Shown piece by piece: positions 1-9,402 of a stretch of DNA of 64,000 nt. Position numbers and translations under genes: made by a program. Below the pieces are notes generated by a model that worked only from the letters and a program-made list of their open reading frames with translations, made no database searches and was not told where the DNA came from. The DNA lies in NCBI RefSeq assembly GCF_023016085.1, contig NZ_JALKBF010000001.1, positions 496,001-560,000 on the forward strand, read 5' to 3'. Positions within the stretch are counted from its first letter, which is position 1. Each line of letters begins with the position of its first letter. The DNA is from Aliiroseovarius sp. F47248L. Its GTDB lineage: Bacteria > Pseudomonadota > Alphaproteobacteria > Rhodobacterales > Rhodobacteraceae.

Positions 1-2014
1 CCCAGGCCAGGATCGCACCCACGTCGCCTTCGCGGATGTCTTCCAGCACACCTTCTTCCAGCGCACGGACAGCTTCCAGCACCTGGCTCATCATCAGACG
101 GTGCTTCACTTCAGTCAGGTCAGGCTGATCGTCTGCCAGCGGGAACTTGTCGCCAAGACCTTCCCACAAACCAGTGCGCTTGCCCTTTTCGTCATAGTTA
201 TAGAAACCTGCGTTCGACTTGCGACCCAAGCGGCCTTCGTCCGCCATCCAGAAGATGATGTCGTCCACGGCACCGTCGGGGTAATCGTCGCCCATCGCGG
301 CCTTGGTGGCCTTGGCAATTTTCACACCCAAATCAATCGAGGTCTCATCAACCAACTGCAGCGGTCCCACCGGGAAGCCCAGCAGTTTCGCGGCACCTTC
401 GACCAGCGCAGGCGACACGCCCTCGCCAACCATGCGCATCCCTTCGTTGATGTAGGGAATGATGCAGCGGTTGCAGTAGAAGAAGCGCGCGTCGTTGACG
501 ACAATCGGCGTCTTGCGGATTTGGCGCACATAGTCCAGCGCCTTGGCCACCGCACGCGGGCCGGTTTCCTTACCCTTGATGATCTCGACCAGCATCATGC
601 GTTCAACAGGGCTGAAGAAGTGGATGCCGATGAACTGATCCGGGCGTTCAGACGCCTTTGCCAGCTCGGTGATCGGCAGGGTCGAGGTGTTCGTGGCATA
701 GATGCAGTCTGGGCCCACCACGGCCTCGACCTTTTTGGTCATTTCGGCCTTTACGCCCACGTCCTCGAACACCGCTTCGATGATCAGGTCCGCACCCTTG
801 AGGGCCTCCAGATCAGTGGTGGCAGTGATGGCCGACAGAACGGCCTCTTTCTTCTCAGGCGTGGCTTTCTTGCGGGCGATGCCTTTGTCCAGATAGCCCT
901 CGGAATAGGCTTTGCCTCGGTCGGCCGCTTCTTGGGTTTGGTCGATCAGGACGACTTCCATCCCGGCCATGGCGGAAACCAACGCGATGCCAGCCCCCAT
1001 CATGCCCGCGCCCAATACGCCGACTTTCTTGACCGACTGGTCAGCCACGTCTTTCGGACGCACAGCGCCTTTTTCAAGCGCTTGCTTATTGATGAAGAGC
1101 GAGCGGATCATGGCGCTGGATGACGGGTTCATCAGCACGTTCACGAACCAGCGACATTCCACGCGCAGCGCGTCGTCAAAGGGCACCATTGCGCCTTCAT
1201 AGACGGCTGCCAGCAACGCCTTGGCTGCCGGATAGACGCCATTGGTCTTGCCGTGGATCATCGCAGCCGCCCCCACGAAGGTCTGGAACCCAGCGGGGTG
1301 ATAGGGCGCGCCGCCGGGCATTTTGTAGCCCTTGGCGTCCCACGGTTTCACGATGTCGGCGTCGGTGGCGTTCAGAACCCACTCTTTCGCGCGGGCTTGC
1401 AGTTCATCGGGCGCGACAACCTCGTCGATCAGGCCAGCCGCTTTCGCTTTGTCTGGCGAAACAGTCTTGCCTTCCAAAAGGAATGGCGCCGCCGCCATCG
1501 CACCCATTTTGCGCACAAGACGGGTGGTGCCGCCTGCGCCGGGGAAGATGCCGACCATGATTTCCGGCAGGCCGATCTTGGCCTTCGGATTGTCCGCCGC
1601 AATGATGCGGTGACAGGATAGCGGGATTTCCAGACCGATGCCAAGCGCGATGCCGGGCAGGGCGGCGACAATCGGTTTGCCGCCTTTGTTGGTCTTGGGG
1701 TCCATGCCTGCGCGTTCGATCTTGCGCAGCACACCGTGCATACCCATGACACCGTCAAACAGACCCTTTGCCGGGTTGTCGCCCGCATCATTCTTCATCT
1801 GCGCGATGACGTTCAGGTCCATTCCACCGGCAAAGTCCTTCTTCGCCGAGGTGATGATCGCGCCTTTCACGGCGTCGTCTGCCAGAACGGTGTCGATATG
1901 GGCGTCCAGCTCGCGAAGCGCGTCATAGGACAGCACGTTCATGGATTTGTTGGGGACATCCCAAGTGATGGTGGCGACGCCATCGGCGTCCACGGAATAG
2001 TGAAAATCAGCCAT
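1..2014 (-). CDS. fadJ: Fatty-acid oxidation complex alpha subunit (enoyl-CoA hydratase / 3-hydroxyacyl-CoA dehydrogenase), 3' end cut by window
   Basis: This is a multifunctional beta-oxidation enzyme that hydrates enoyl-CoA and oxidises the 3-hydroxyacyl-CoA product in the cytoplasm. About 671 codons are visible, reading from ATG at 2012-2014 to the left edge, and the reading frame stays open at base 1. The first ~300 residues are a crotonase domain with the active-site stretch GIFPGAGGTTRL. Near residue 325 a Rossmann NAD site VGVLGAGMMGAG opens the dehydrogenase domain, followed by TNTSTLPITELA and FFSPVERMMLVEI, typical of FadB/FadJ. A good Shine-Dalgarno (AAGGAG) precedes the ATG. The thiolase gene lies just upstream in the same direction, so both beta-oxidation steps come from one transcript. 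FadB versus FadJ naming cannot be decided here. Roseobacter members are usually ~730 residues, so only the end of the C-terminal domain is missing. Confidence 0.93.
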   Translation of the reverse strand, partial: MADFHYSVDADGVATITWDVPNKSMNVLSYDALRELDAHIDTVLADDAVKGAIITSAKKDFAGGMDLNVIAQMKNDAGDNPAKGLFDGVMGMHGVLRKIERAGMDPKTNKGGKPIVAALPGIALGIGLEIPLSCHRIIAADNPKAKIGLPEIMVGIFPGAGGTTRLVRKMGAMAAAPFLLEGKTVSPDKAKAAGLIDEVVAPDELQARAKEWVLNATDADIVKPWDAKGYKMPGGAPYHPAGFQTFVGAAAMIHGKTNGVYPAAKALLAAVYEGAMVPFDDALRVECRWFVNVLMNPSSSAMIRSLFINKQALEKGAVRPKDVADQSVKKVGVLGAGMMGAGIALVSAMAGMEVVLIDQTQEAADRGKAYSEGYLDKGIARKKATPEKKEAVLSAITATTDLEALKGADLIIEAVFEDVGVKAEMTKKVEAVVGPDCIYATNTSTLPITELAKASERPDQFIGIHFFSPVERMMLVEIIKGKETGPRAVAKALDYVRQIRKTPIVVNDARFFYCNRCIIPYINEGMRMVGEGVSPALVEGAAKLLGFPVGPLQLVDETSIDLGVKIAKATKAAMGDDYPDGAVDDIIFWMADEGRLGRKSNAGFYNYDEKGKRTGLWEGLGDKFPLADDQPDLTEVKHRLMMSQVLEAVRALEEGVLEDIREGDVGAILAW

Positions 2015-2029
2015 AATAACGTCTCCTTC

Positions 2030-3235
<1,206 letters not shown>

Positions 3236-3252
3236 CATTCGTCCTTTCGAGA

Positions 3253-3888
3253 TCACGCGCGGTCCGCAGGGGAGCCGGGCATCAGGTCATAGGGGTGTTT
3301 CCAGCCGGGCGTTTCCGAAATTCGGGTCAACCAAGCGTCAATTGCGGGCCATTCGGCACGGTCAAAGCCGAAAGGTTCAGGGTAGAAAAGGTATCCACAG
3401 CACGAAATATCAGCGAGCGTGATGGCATCGCCAACCAGCCAGTCGCTGTGTGAAAGCTCACCTTCCAAAACTTTGTAAGCGCCTTTCAAACGAGCTTGAT
3501 TGAAGGCGATCACTTCGGCTGGGCGTTTATCTTCGGGGATAAAGTTCATCAAGAACCGGGTGTTGCCTGCCACCGACGACATCTTGTGATTGTCCCAAAA
3601 CTGCCAACGCAGAATCTCGCGGCGCTCGTTTGCGCTGCGTCCGCCTAGTTTGCCGGATTTCGATGACACATAGTCCTGGATGACGCCTGATTGTGACAGG
3701 GTTACATCCCCGTCGATCATCACCGGAACTTCTCCCATTGGGTTTAGCATGCGAAAATCTGAGCTGCGACTTTCACCGTTGAAAAAATCGACGAACACCG
3801 GTTCCCATTCAAGACCGGACAATTCCAGCGTCAACGCAGCTTTGTAAGCGTTGCCGCTTTCCCCGAAACAATAGAGTTTGATCGTCAT
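3253..3888 (-). CDS. Glutathione S-transferase family protein
   Basis: The 211-residue protein has the two-domain GST layout. The N-terminal thioredoxin-like half begins MTIKLYCFGESGNAYK, with a Ser/Asn pair in the position that binds the glutathione thiol, then NPMGEVPVMIDGD (the cis-Pro glutathione-binding loop) and QSGVIQDYV. The all-helical C-terminal half carries WLVGDAITLADISCCGYLF, the usual N-capping region. It sits directly upstream of the thiolase gene with a short gap, so it is probably in the fatty-acid operon. The substrate cannot be told from sequence. A GST next to beta-oxidation genes may handle reactive acyl or aldehyde by-products, which is inference. Confidence 0.85.
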   Translation of the reverse strand: MTIKLYCFGESGNAYKAALTLELSGLEWEPVFVDFFNGESRSSDFRMLNPMGEVPVMIDGDVTLSQSGVIQDYVSSKSGKLGGRSANERREILRWQFWDNHKMSSVAGNTRFLMNFIPEDKRPAEVIAFNQARLKGAYKVLEGELSHSDWLVGDAITLADISCCGYLFYPEPFGFDRAEWPAIDAWLTRISETPGWKHPYDLMPGSPADRA

Positions 3889-3916
3889 CCTGTCCTCCCA
3901 TTATGCGAGTGGTTGC

Positions 3917-4022
3917 CGGGGGCGCTGCCCCCGGACCCCCCGGGATATTTTGAACAAGAAAAAACGGGTGCGCTTTTTCTTGTCCGAAATATCCCCGCCG
4001 GAGGCTCCGAGTGCGCCTCCGG
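3917..4022. repeat. Composite of three adjacent inverted repeats (roseobacter-type intergenic hairpin repeat, terminator-like)
   Basis: Three stem-loops lie side by side between co-directional minus genes. The first is a GC hairpin, CCGGGGG/CCCCCGG at 3917-3933. The second is a long inverted repeat with 23-nt arms at 3941-3963 and 3974-3996 (arm cores GAACAAGAAAAA and TTTTTCTTGTCC). The third is CCGGAGGC/GCCTCCGG at 3998-4022. Similar GC-hairpin plus GATATTTT..AAGAA units are common between genes in Rhodobacteraceae. It probably ends the fadE/4031 transcript and may stabilise RNA. Confidence 0.7.
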
Positions 4023-4030
4023 TGGTGTGG

Positions 4031-4243
4031 TCAGCGTTTACGCGCATCAAGTTCCGAATTGAACAGCCGCAATCGGGCCGTCAGGTTTTCCTGATCCGTC
4101 ACACTGTCGAAATGCTCGAAGAGAAAGGACAGGGCTTCACCTTCATCAAGCCCTGCCTCTTTCGCGAAACGCCTGAGCCGACGGTAACCATCCTCTGTCA
4201 TTGCACAGGGGAAACGACGGGTCAGTTTAAAACGTTTCGGCAT
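4031..4243 (-). CDS. Small conserved-looking hypothetical protein (70 aa)
   Basis: The 70-residue basic protein starts MPKRFKLTRRFP and continues with a predicted helical middle (TEDGYRRLRRFAKEAGLDEGEALSFLFEHF). The helix pattern and basic N-terminus are loosely reminiscent of ribbon-helix-helix-like small regulators, but no firm family is recognised. It follows the acyl-CoA dehydrogenase gene by 27 bp on the same strand and ends just before the hairpin cluster at 3917-4022, so it is probably the last gene of the fadE transcript. CTCCTT on the plus strand (AAGGAG on the coding strand) precedes its start. Function unknown. Confidence 0.7.
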   Translation of the reverse strand: MPKRFKLTRRFPCAMTEDGYRRLRRFAKEAGLDEGEALSFLFEHFDSVTDQENLTARLRLFNSELDARKR

Positions 4244-4270
4244 AATCTCTCCTTGCTTGGTTTGCGCGGC

Positions 4271-6043
4271 TTAGAACGCGTCCGCGTCTAGAGCCATCAC
4301 GGTATCCGCGCCGCTTTCGATGCGGGCCAAATGCATACCCGTGGTGGGCAGACGTCGTGCCATATAGTAGCGCGCGGTTGCCAGCTTGGTCTCATAGAAC
4401 GTGGCGTCAGTCGCGTCACTTGCAAGGGCGTCCAGCGCTGCACGCGCCTGTTGAGCCCAAGCATAACCCAGGCAGACATGGCCAAACAGGTGCATGAAGT
4501 CATAGCTGCCTGCCAGCGCGTGGTTGGGGTTCTTCATACCGTTCTGCATGAAAAACATCGACGCGGATTGCAGGTGTTTCGATGCAGTTTTCAGCGGTTC
4601 GATGAAGTCTTTCATCTCGTCGCCATGCTGATCCTTGCAATAGGATTTAATCAGTTCGAAGAAGGCCATGACATGTTTTCCGCCGTCAGCGGCAAGCTTG
4701 CGACCCACAAGGTCCAGCGCCTGAACACCGTTGGCACCTTCATAGATTTGCGCAATGCGAGCATCGCGGACGAACTGGCTCATGCCATGTTCTTCGATGT
4801 AGCCGTGACCACCATAGATTTGTTGAGCCAGCACGGTCATGTCGAACCCCTGATCGGTCAGAAAGCCTTTCAGAACCGGCGTCATCAGGCTGATCAGGCC
4901 GTCAGCCTCTTTGTCGTCGGAACGATGTGCCTGGTCGATCAGCTGGGCTCCCCACAGCAAGAAACCACGCGCACCTTCGATGAAACTTTTCTGATCCATC
5001 AGCGAGCGGCGGATATCCGGATGCACGATCAGCGGATCGGCGGGGCCGTCTGGGTTTTTCACGCCGGTAACGTCGCGGCCTTGCAGACGGTCTTTGGCGT
5101 AGATGACAGCATTCTGATACGCGGCTTCGGCTTGCGCAAGGCCTTGCATGGCGACGCCCAGCCGTGCCTCGTTCATCATCGTGAACATCGCGCGCATGCC
5201 TTTGTGCATGTCGCCCAGCAAGTAACCGGTTGCCTCGTCATAGTTCATGACGCAGGTCGAGTTGCCGTGGATGCCCATCTTATGCTCGATATTGCCGACA
5301 CTCACGCCGTTGCGTGCCCCGACCGAGCCGTCTTCGTTCAAATTGAACTTTGGTACGATGAACAGGCTGACACCTTTGATGCCTTCGGGGCCACCGGGGA
5401 TTTTTGCCAGTACAAGGTGAATGACGTTGTCTGACATGTCATGATCGCCAGCCGATATAAAGATTTTCTGGCCCGACACTTTGTAGCTGCCATCGTCCTG
5501 TGGTTCTGCCTTGGTGCGCATGAGACCCAGATCGGTACCGCAATGCGGTTCGGTCAGGTTCATCGTGCCGGTCCATTCACAGCTGATCATCTTGGGCAAG
5601 TACGTGGCCTTCTGCTCGTCCGTACCATGCGCCAGGATAGCTGAAGCCGCACCGTGTGTCAGACCTTGATACATCGTGAATGCTTGGTTGGCGGCAGAGA
5701 ACATCTCACCCACTGCTGTGCCCAACAGCACCGGCATGTTCTGGCCGCCAAATTCTTCTGGCATGTCCAGCCCGGTCCAGCCGCCTTCTTTCATCTGTTC
5801 GAACGCATCTTTGAACCCGGTAGGGGTGTAGACGACGCCATTTTCCAGCCGACAGCCTTCCTGATCACCGACGACGTTCAGGGGTGTCAGCACTTCGCTG
5901 GCCACTTTTCCGGCCTCTTCCAGAACCGCACCGGTGAAATCGGGTTCCAGTTCGTCGTAACCGGGGATGTTCAGTTTGTCCGCCTTGAGCACTTCATGCA
6001 GAAGGAAGGCCATATCCTTGGTTGGCGCGGTGTAGCTGGGCAT
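4271..6043 (-). CDS. Acyl-CoA dehydrogenase, DmdC/FadE-like (590 aa)
   Basis: This FAD-dependent dehydrogenase introduces the trans-2 double bond into acyl-CoA, the first step of beta-oxidation. The order of segments is family-typical: an N-terminal helical domain, the FAD/substrate region with [17 protein letters not shown], the middle beta domain ([12 protein letters not shown]), then the C-terminal helical domain with [21 protein letters not shown] and the catalytic Glu in [14 protein letters not shown]. At 590 residues with a C-terminal extension it belongs to the larger subfamily that also contains the 3-methylmercaptopropionyl-CoA dehydrogenase DmdC. Next to fadA/fadB and MerR regulators, a general fatty-acid role is more likely than DMSP catabolism, but the sequence alone does not settle substrate. 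Confidence 0.9.
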   Translation of the reverse strand: MPSYTAPTKDMAFLLHEVLKADKLNIPGYDELEPDFTGAVLEEAGKVASEVLTPLNVVGDQEGCRLENGVVYTPTGFKDAFEQMKEGGWTGLDMPEEFGGQNMPVLLGTAVGEMFSAANQAFTMYQGLTHGAASAILAHGTDEQKATYLPKMISCEWTGTMNLTEPHCGTDLGLMRTKAEPQDDGSYKVSGQKIFISAGDHDMSDNVIHLVLAKIPGGPEGIKGVSLFIVPKFNLNEDGSVGARNGVSVGNIEHKMGIHGNSTCVMNYDEATGYLLGDMHKGMRAMFTMMNEARLGVAMQGLAQAEAAYQNAVIYAKDRLQGRDVTGVKNPDGPADPLIVHPDIRRSLMDQKSFIEGARGFLLWGAQLIDQAHRSDDKEADGLISLMTPVLKGFLTDQGFDMTVLAQQIYGGHGYIEEHGMSQFVRDARIAQIYEGANGVQALDLVGRKLAADGGKHVMAFFELIKSYCKDQHGDEMKDFIEPLKTASKHLQSASMFFMQNGMKNPNHALAGSYDFMHLFGHVCLGYAWAQQARAALDALASDATDATFYETKLATARYYMARRLPTTGMHLARIESGADTVMALDADAF

Positions 6044-6066
6044 TGAGGTCGTCCTTGTCCTAAGTC

Positions 6067-6456
6067 TTATTGGTCATCATCCAGTGAAGCGATCTTGTCG
6101 TTCACCCATTGCAACTGGTTCGTCAGATCATCTATGGCGTCGTCCAAATCAGCCCTTTGACGCTTTAGGTCCTCAAGATGCCCTTGGGCCACGTCATAGG
6201 TTCGCTTCAGTTGTGTCTTCTGCTGATCGCCGCGATCGTAAAGGTCCAGCAACTGCCGGATCTCTTCCAGTGAAAAACCGAAACGTTTACCGCGCAGGAT
6301 CAGTTTTAGGCGTGCGCGATCACGCTTGGTAAACAGCCGTTTCTGCCCTTCACGAATGGGTGCGATAAGTTCTTTCGCCTCGTAAAAGCGCAACGTACGT
6401 GCGGTGACTTCGAAGGCATCGCACATTTGCCGAATGGTCATTAGTTCGTCGGTCAT
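6067..6456 (-). CDS. MerR-family transcriptional regulator
   Basis: This ~129-residue MerR-type regulator lies just upstream of the acyl-CoA dehydrogenase gene. I start it at the ATG at 6454-6456, which has GGAG about 5 nt upstream and aligns with the start of the neighbouring paralogue at 6707. The N-terminal winged helix-turn-helix reads [20 protein letters not shown], followed by the wing ([17 protein letters not shown]) and a long coiled-coil C-terminus ([20 protein letters not shown]) for dimerisation. There are no Cys residues for metal binding, so it is likely of the acyl-CoA-responsive LiuR-like sort that controls fatty-acid or branched-chain catabolism. Palindromes upstream (6520-6535, 6564-6575) are candidate operators. 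Confidence 0.85.
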   Translation of the reverse strand: MTDELMTIRQMCDAFEVTARTLRFYEAKELIAPIREGQKRLFTKRDRARLKLILRGKRFGFSLEEIRQLLDLYDRGDQQKTQLKRTYDVAQGHLEDLKRQRADLDDAIDDLTNQLQWVNDKIASLDDDQ

Positions 6457-6519
6457 ACTAGCTCCAATCTTTACCCGACGCCGGTCGTGTCGTCTGACCA
6501 GCACGTCATACAATATAAG

Positions 6520-6535
6520 TTTACGTTGACGTAAA
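6520..6535. promoter_or_regulatory. Candidate MerR operator, TTTACGT-TG-ACGTAAA
   Basis: This is a perfect 7-2-7 inverted repeat in the leader of the merR/fadE transcript. It resembles the palindromes described for LiuR-type MerR regulators of acyl-CoA catabolism. Autoregulation by the 6067 gene is the simplest reading. Confidence 0.55.
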
Positions 6536-6563
6536 TGTAACGTGGCGTCAGAGCTTTTCTTGT

Positions 6564-6575
6564 CGTTACGTAACG
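6564..6575. promoter_or_regulatory. Second palindrome CGTTACGTAACG in merR leader
   Basis: This 12-bp perfect palindrome shares the ACGT core with the operator at 6520. It is followed by another perfect palindrome, TCATGCATGA, at 6586-6595. It could be a second regulator site upstream of the promoter. Confidence 0.4.
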
Positions 6576-6706
6576 TCGAAAATCTTCATGCATGACGCAA
6601 GGGTATGGTTTTTAACAGAAAACGGGGTGCCGCAGGGTCAGCGTGAAAACGCGGGTTTCTTCGTTAAAATCCGAATCCCGAATGAAACAAGGGGAATCGG
6701 CGTGTT

Positions 6707-7075
6707 CTAGGTCAGTGCCTGAGCCACGTCATCACGCAGTTTCTGAAGATCTTTAATGCTTTCCGACAGCTCTTTCTGCTGGCTGCGCAGGTCAACAAGT
6801 TGCCGGTCGGCAAGTTCAACCCACGCACGGTTTTGCGCGTCGGTTCCTTTTTCATCGTAGATCAGAAGCCACTGCCGCAACTCTTCCAGCGAAAACCCGA
6901 ACCGCCGTCCACGCAGAATCAGCGTCATGCGCGCCACTTCGCGTGGAGTATAGAAGCGAGCGCGACCTTCTTTCATGGGACTCAGAAGTTCGATGTACTC
7001 GTAGTATCTGAGCGTGCGCGGCGTCACGTCGAACTTCGCACACATTTCCTTGAAGGTCAGGCGGTCTTCGGTCAT
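6707..7075 (-). CDS. MerR-family transcriptional regulator (second copy)
   Basis: This 122-residue MerR protein is a clear relative of the one at 6067. It shares [18 protein letters not shown] in the HTH, the wing GRARFYTPREVARMTLIL, the motif [14 protein letters not shown] and a C-terminal coiled coil (QQKELSESIKDLQKLRDDV). I place the start at the ATG at 7073-7075 because the preceding in-frame residues do not resemble the family and because the paralogue begins at the matching place. It is transcribed on its own or with the 6067 gene, and both are on the minus strand. With no Cys ligand set, metal sensing is unlikely. It probably controls acyl-CoA metabolism, which is inferred from the neighbourhood. 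Confidence 0.83.
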   Translation of the reverse strand: MTEDRLTFKEMCAKFDVTPRTLRYYEYIELLSPMKEGRARFYTPREVARMTLILRGRRFGFSLEELRQWLLIYDEKGTDAQNRAWVELADRQLVDLRSQQKELSESIKDLQKLRDDVAQALT

Positions 7076-7141
7076 CGGTGCCCCATTTCCAATCTCTGTA
7101 AGGCACAGCGTAAAGGACCGGCGCATGGGGCGCAATTGCGT

Positions 7142-7157
7142 AGAAGCACCTGCTTCT
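7142..7157. promoter_or_regulatory. 7-2-7 inverted repeat between the transporter stop and merR2
   Basis: AGAAGCA-CC-TGCTTCT is a perfect inverted repeat about 65 bp upstream of the second merR start and just past the 3' end of the transporter gene. It could be an operator for the regulator or a weak terminator stem. No T-run follows on the minus strand. Confidence 0.35.
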
Positions 7158-7168
7158 GTCGGATAAGC

Positions 7169-8293
7169 TTAATTCATGAAGTTAGGGGCTAGAAAGAAGA
7201 ACGCATAGGCGACAATCAAGGCTGGGATCGTTGAGTAGAGTGTGGCCATCACGGCAGCTTTTGGGTTCAAGGCGATCGCAGGGAACAAGGCATCGCCGTC
7301 GTTTGAGATTGCATTGCCCATCAATGCCGCAAACGGAATAACGCCATTCAAGAAAAGTGTGGCCACCAGAACTTGCGGTCCACAGCCCGGGATCAGGCCG
7401 ACCAAGACAGCCATGAGCGGCAAAAGCGGTGCGATCGACTGGAACAAAAGTTCGATGTCCAGGCCGGCAAACTCTGCGACATAGTCATATGCCAGATAAG
7501 CTCCGATCACCCAGACAGAGATGAAGCTGGTTTCCTCGGCCATGCGCGTCAACGGGCTGTCGCTAGCGTTTGTCATTGCGGCCAGCTGCGATGTGGCCCA
7601 AATGGTCAGCCCCAGAAAGGTTCCAATCAGCGCAAGCCATTGGACAGGAACACTGACTATCGAATTGATTTCGACCTGTCCAAGCTGAGCAACCCCAACG
7701 ATGAAACCTGGTATAGCGATCAGCAGATATGCGACGTCTTGTGGGCGGGTGCGCCCGATCAGAGGTGCAAGCTCGCAACTGGCAAGATTACTTGCGCGGT
7801 ATTCTACCTTGTGAAACCGGTCAACCAACCAACCCGACAGAATGCCCACGACCAACGAAAGTGGCAGCACTACAAGAGCTGCGTCCGGGCGGGTTGCGAT
7901 CAGAAGGAAGGCGGCATCGCCCATGGTAGCGGTCAAGGTCGCAACTACTGCCCCAAATCCAACATGACCGGAACTGTATGCCGCCACCACGACAACGGCT
8001 CCGCCACAACCGGGTGTAGTGCCTAAAAGTGCTGCCAGGGGCACTTGAGCCCCGCGTGCTTTGGACAGGCTTTCGCCGATGTCGAAATTGAACAGCCTTT
8101 CAGCGCCATAGAACAGTAAAAGCGTTGCCGCCACAAAGACAGAGACCTGAACATAGGCGTCGGTCATCAACTCACGCGTCAATTCGCCAAGCTGTCCCGG
8201 CGCAACAGCCAGAACAAGCATGATTGCCAATACCAAAAGGCGTTTTGGTCGCAATTTCCCCATCGGGGCCGTAAGGGTGGTGACGTCTGACAT
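7169..8293 (-). CDS. Putative manganese/heavy-metal transporter, 10-TM (ArsP_2/MntX-like)
   Basis: This 374-residue integral membrane protein has about ten hydrophobic segments and two internally related halves, each carrying a PGCG motif: TTPGCGGAVVVVAAYSSG near residue 92 and GLIPGCGPQVLVATLF near residue 300. This matches the family annotated as putative 10-TM heavy-metal exporter or putative manganese transporter. In marine roseobacters a member called MntX was described as a Mn uptake system under control of the Fur-like regulator Mur. A near-perfect 25-bp palindrome of the Fur/Mur type sits 11 bp upstream of the start (8304-8328), which supports the manganese reading. Direction of transport and metal are inferred. 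The gene is divergent from the thioesterases. Confidence 0.7.
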   Translation of the reverse strand: MSDVTTLTAPMGKLRPKRLLVLAIMLVLAVAPGQLGELTRELMTDAYVQVSVFVAATLLLFYGAERLFNFDIGESLSKARGAQVPLAALLGTTPGCGGAVVVVAAYSSGHVGFGAVVATLTATMGDAAFLLIATRPDAALVVLPLSLVVGILSGWLVDRFHKVEYRASNLASCELAPLIGRTRPQDVAYLLIAIPGFIVGVAQLGQVEINSIVSVPVQWLALIGTFLGLTIWATSQLAAMTNASDSPLTRMAEETSFISVWVIGAYLAYDYVAEFAGLDIELLFQSIAPLLPLMAVLVGLIPGCGPQVLVATLFLNGVIPFAALMGNAISNDGDALFPAIALNPKAAVMATLYSTIPALIVAYAFFFLAPNFMN

Positions 8294-8303
8294 GGATACT
8301 CTT

Positions 8304-8328
8304 GCAATTGAGAATAATTCTTAATTGC
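8304..8328. promoter_or_regulatory. Mur/Fur-type palindromic box
   Basis: Arms GCAATT..AGAAT and ATTCT..AATTGC form a 25-bp palindrome with one mismatched pair around a central A. AT-rich dyads with GCAATT ends are typical of alphaproteobacterial Fur-superfamily (Mur) boxes. Its place directly before the transporter start codon suggests repression by metal-loaded Mur. The divergent 8399 gene could also be affected. Confidence 0.55.
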
Positions 8329-8398
8329 GAAAGTAAGGGCTGGACGCGCGTTTTGCAAGAGCCAATAAATGGCGGAACATGACAAAAGGGAAACTGTG

Positions 8399-8890
8399 AT
8401 GATCAAAGGTCTTACTCCCGAAAGGAAGGCGGAAATTGCTCGCAAATTTACCGAGGCAATTCCGCATTGCGGGGCTTTGGGCATGACCCTTGACGAATTG
8501 GGGGACGGTGAGGCGGTGATGTCCATGCCGTATGATCCCCGTTTTATCGGCGATCCGCGTTCAGGGGTGATTCACGGCGGCGCGGTCTCGGCGCTGATGG
8601 ATACTTGTTGCGGGTCGGCAGTGATGAGCCATCCTGACGCCCCTGCTTTTACTGCCACGATAGATCTGCGTATTGACTACATGCGTCCTGCGACGCCAGG
8701 GCAAAGGATCACGGCGCGCGCCACGTGCTATCACGTCACGCGTTCGGTTGCTTTTGTGCGCGCGGTGGCGCTGGACGAAGATAAAAGTCGTCCGGTTGCC
8801 ACTGCAACGGGTGCCTTCTCTGCGGATGGGGATCCGAAGCGGCGATCCACAGAAATCTCGTCTGAAATCAGCGGGGGCGATGTGTCATGA
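8399..8890 (+). CDS. PaaI-family acyl-CoA thioesterase
   Basis: This is a hotdog-fold thioesterase of about 163 residues. I choose the ATG at 8399 because AAAGGG lies about 8 nt upstream, whereas the earlier in-frame ATG at 8369 has no ribosome site. The PaaI signature [17 protein letters not shown] is followed by [16 protein letters not shown], the conserved central strand. Members hydrolyse aryl- or acyl-CoA esters; substrate unknown. The stop overlaps the next start (ATGA at 8887-8890), so expression is coupled to a second thioesterase and a MATE exporter. A joined release-and-export function is possible but inferred. Confidence 0.82.
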   Translation: MIKGLTPERKAEIARKFTEAIPHCGALGMTLDELGDGEAVMSMPYDPRFIGDPRSGVIHGGAVSALMDTCCGSAVMSHPDAPAFTATIDLRIDYMRPATPGQRITARATCYHVTRSVAFVRAVALDEDKSRPVATATGAFSADGDPKRRSTEISSEISGGDVS

Positions 8891-9402
8891 GCAGTTCATC
8901 AAAGCGCCCGCGCCCCGAACCGGTCGAAGTGGTCAAAAAGCGACGCGATGCCACCCTATCGGCGCTGGTCGATAGCGTGCCGTATCTGAGTTTTCTAGGT
9001 ATCACCGTTGAACGCCACGGGGACGAACTGACGGCAGTTCTTCCTTTCTCGGACAAGCTGATTGGCAACCCGTTGTTGCCCGCCATTCACGGCGGTGTTA
9101 CGGCGGCCTTTCTTGAGACTGCCGCAGTGATCGAACTGAGCTGGGTGTCGCTGTGGGAGGATATGGAGACTGGCAAACTGGACCCTGGCACATTGGGGCC
9201 AGACAATCTGCCTTATCTGCCCAAGACGATCGACTTTTCGATCGACTATCTTCGCTCTGGCCTGCCACGTGACGCATATGCGCGGGCGCGGATCGTGCGG
9301 CAGGGCCGGCGGTATGCTTCGGTGCATGTTGAGGCATGGCAGGACAATCGTAACAAGTTATATGCACAGGCGACCGGCCATTTTCTGATGCCCAGCAAAT
9401 GA
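8887..9402 (+). CDS. PaaI-like hotdog thioesterase (second)
   Basis: This 171-residue hotdog protein has the signature [21 protein letters not shown] and the central segment [22 protein letters not shown]. Compared with its upstream neighbour it has an N-terminal extension rich in basic residues ([16 protein letters not shown]) and a ~15-residue insertion after the active-site helix ([17 protein letters not shown]). It starts and ends with ATGA overlaps (8887 and 9399), sandwiched between another thioesterase and the exporter, a tightly coupled three-gene unit. The two hotdog proteins could form a heteromer, which is inference. Substrate unknown. Confidence 0.78.
   Translation: MSSSSKRPRPEPVEVVKKRRDATLSALVDSVPYLSFLGITVERHGDELTAVLPFSDKLIGNPLLPAIHGGVTAAFLETAAVIELSWVSLWEDMETGKLDPGTLGPDNLPYLPKTIDFSIDYLRSGLPRDAYARARIVRQGRRYASVHVEAWQDNRNKLYAQATGHFLMPSK

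Noticed and set aside
101..1123. Open 340-codon plus-strand frame at the left edge
   Set aside because: Antisense to the fadB/J coding sequence, which has full family motifs. The translated product is low-complexity His/Arg-rich as typical of shadow frames.
4331..5434. Open 367-codon plus-strand frame
   Set aside because: Lies wholly opposite the acyl-CoA dehydrogenase gene and has no recognisable domain or ribosome site.
4271..6043. DmdC of DMSP demethylation
   Set aside because: Same protein family, but no dmdA, dmdB or dmdD is nearby. The neighbours are general beta-oxidation genes.
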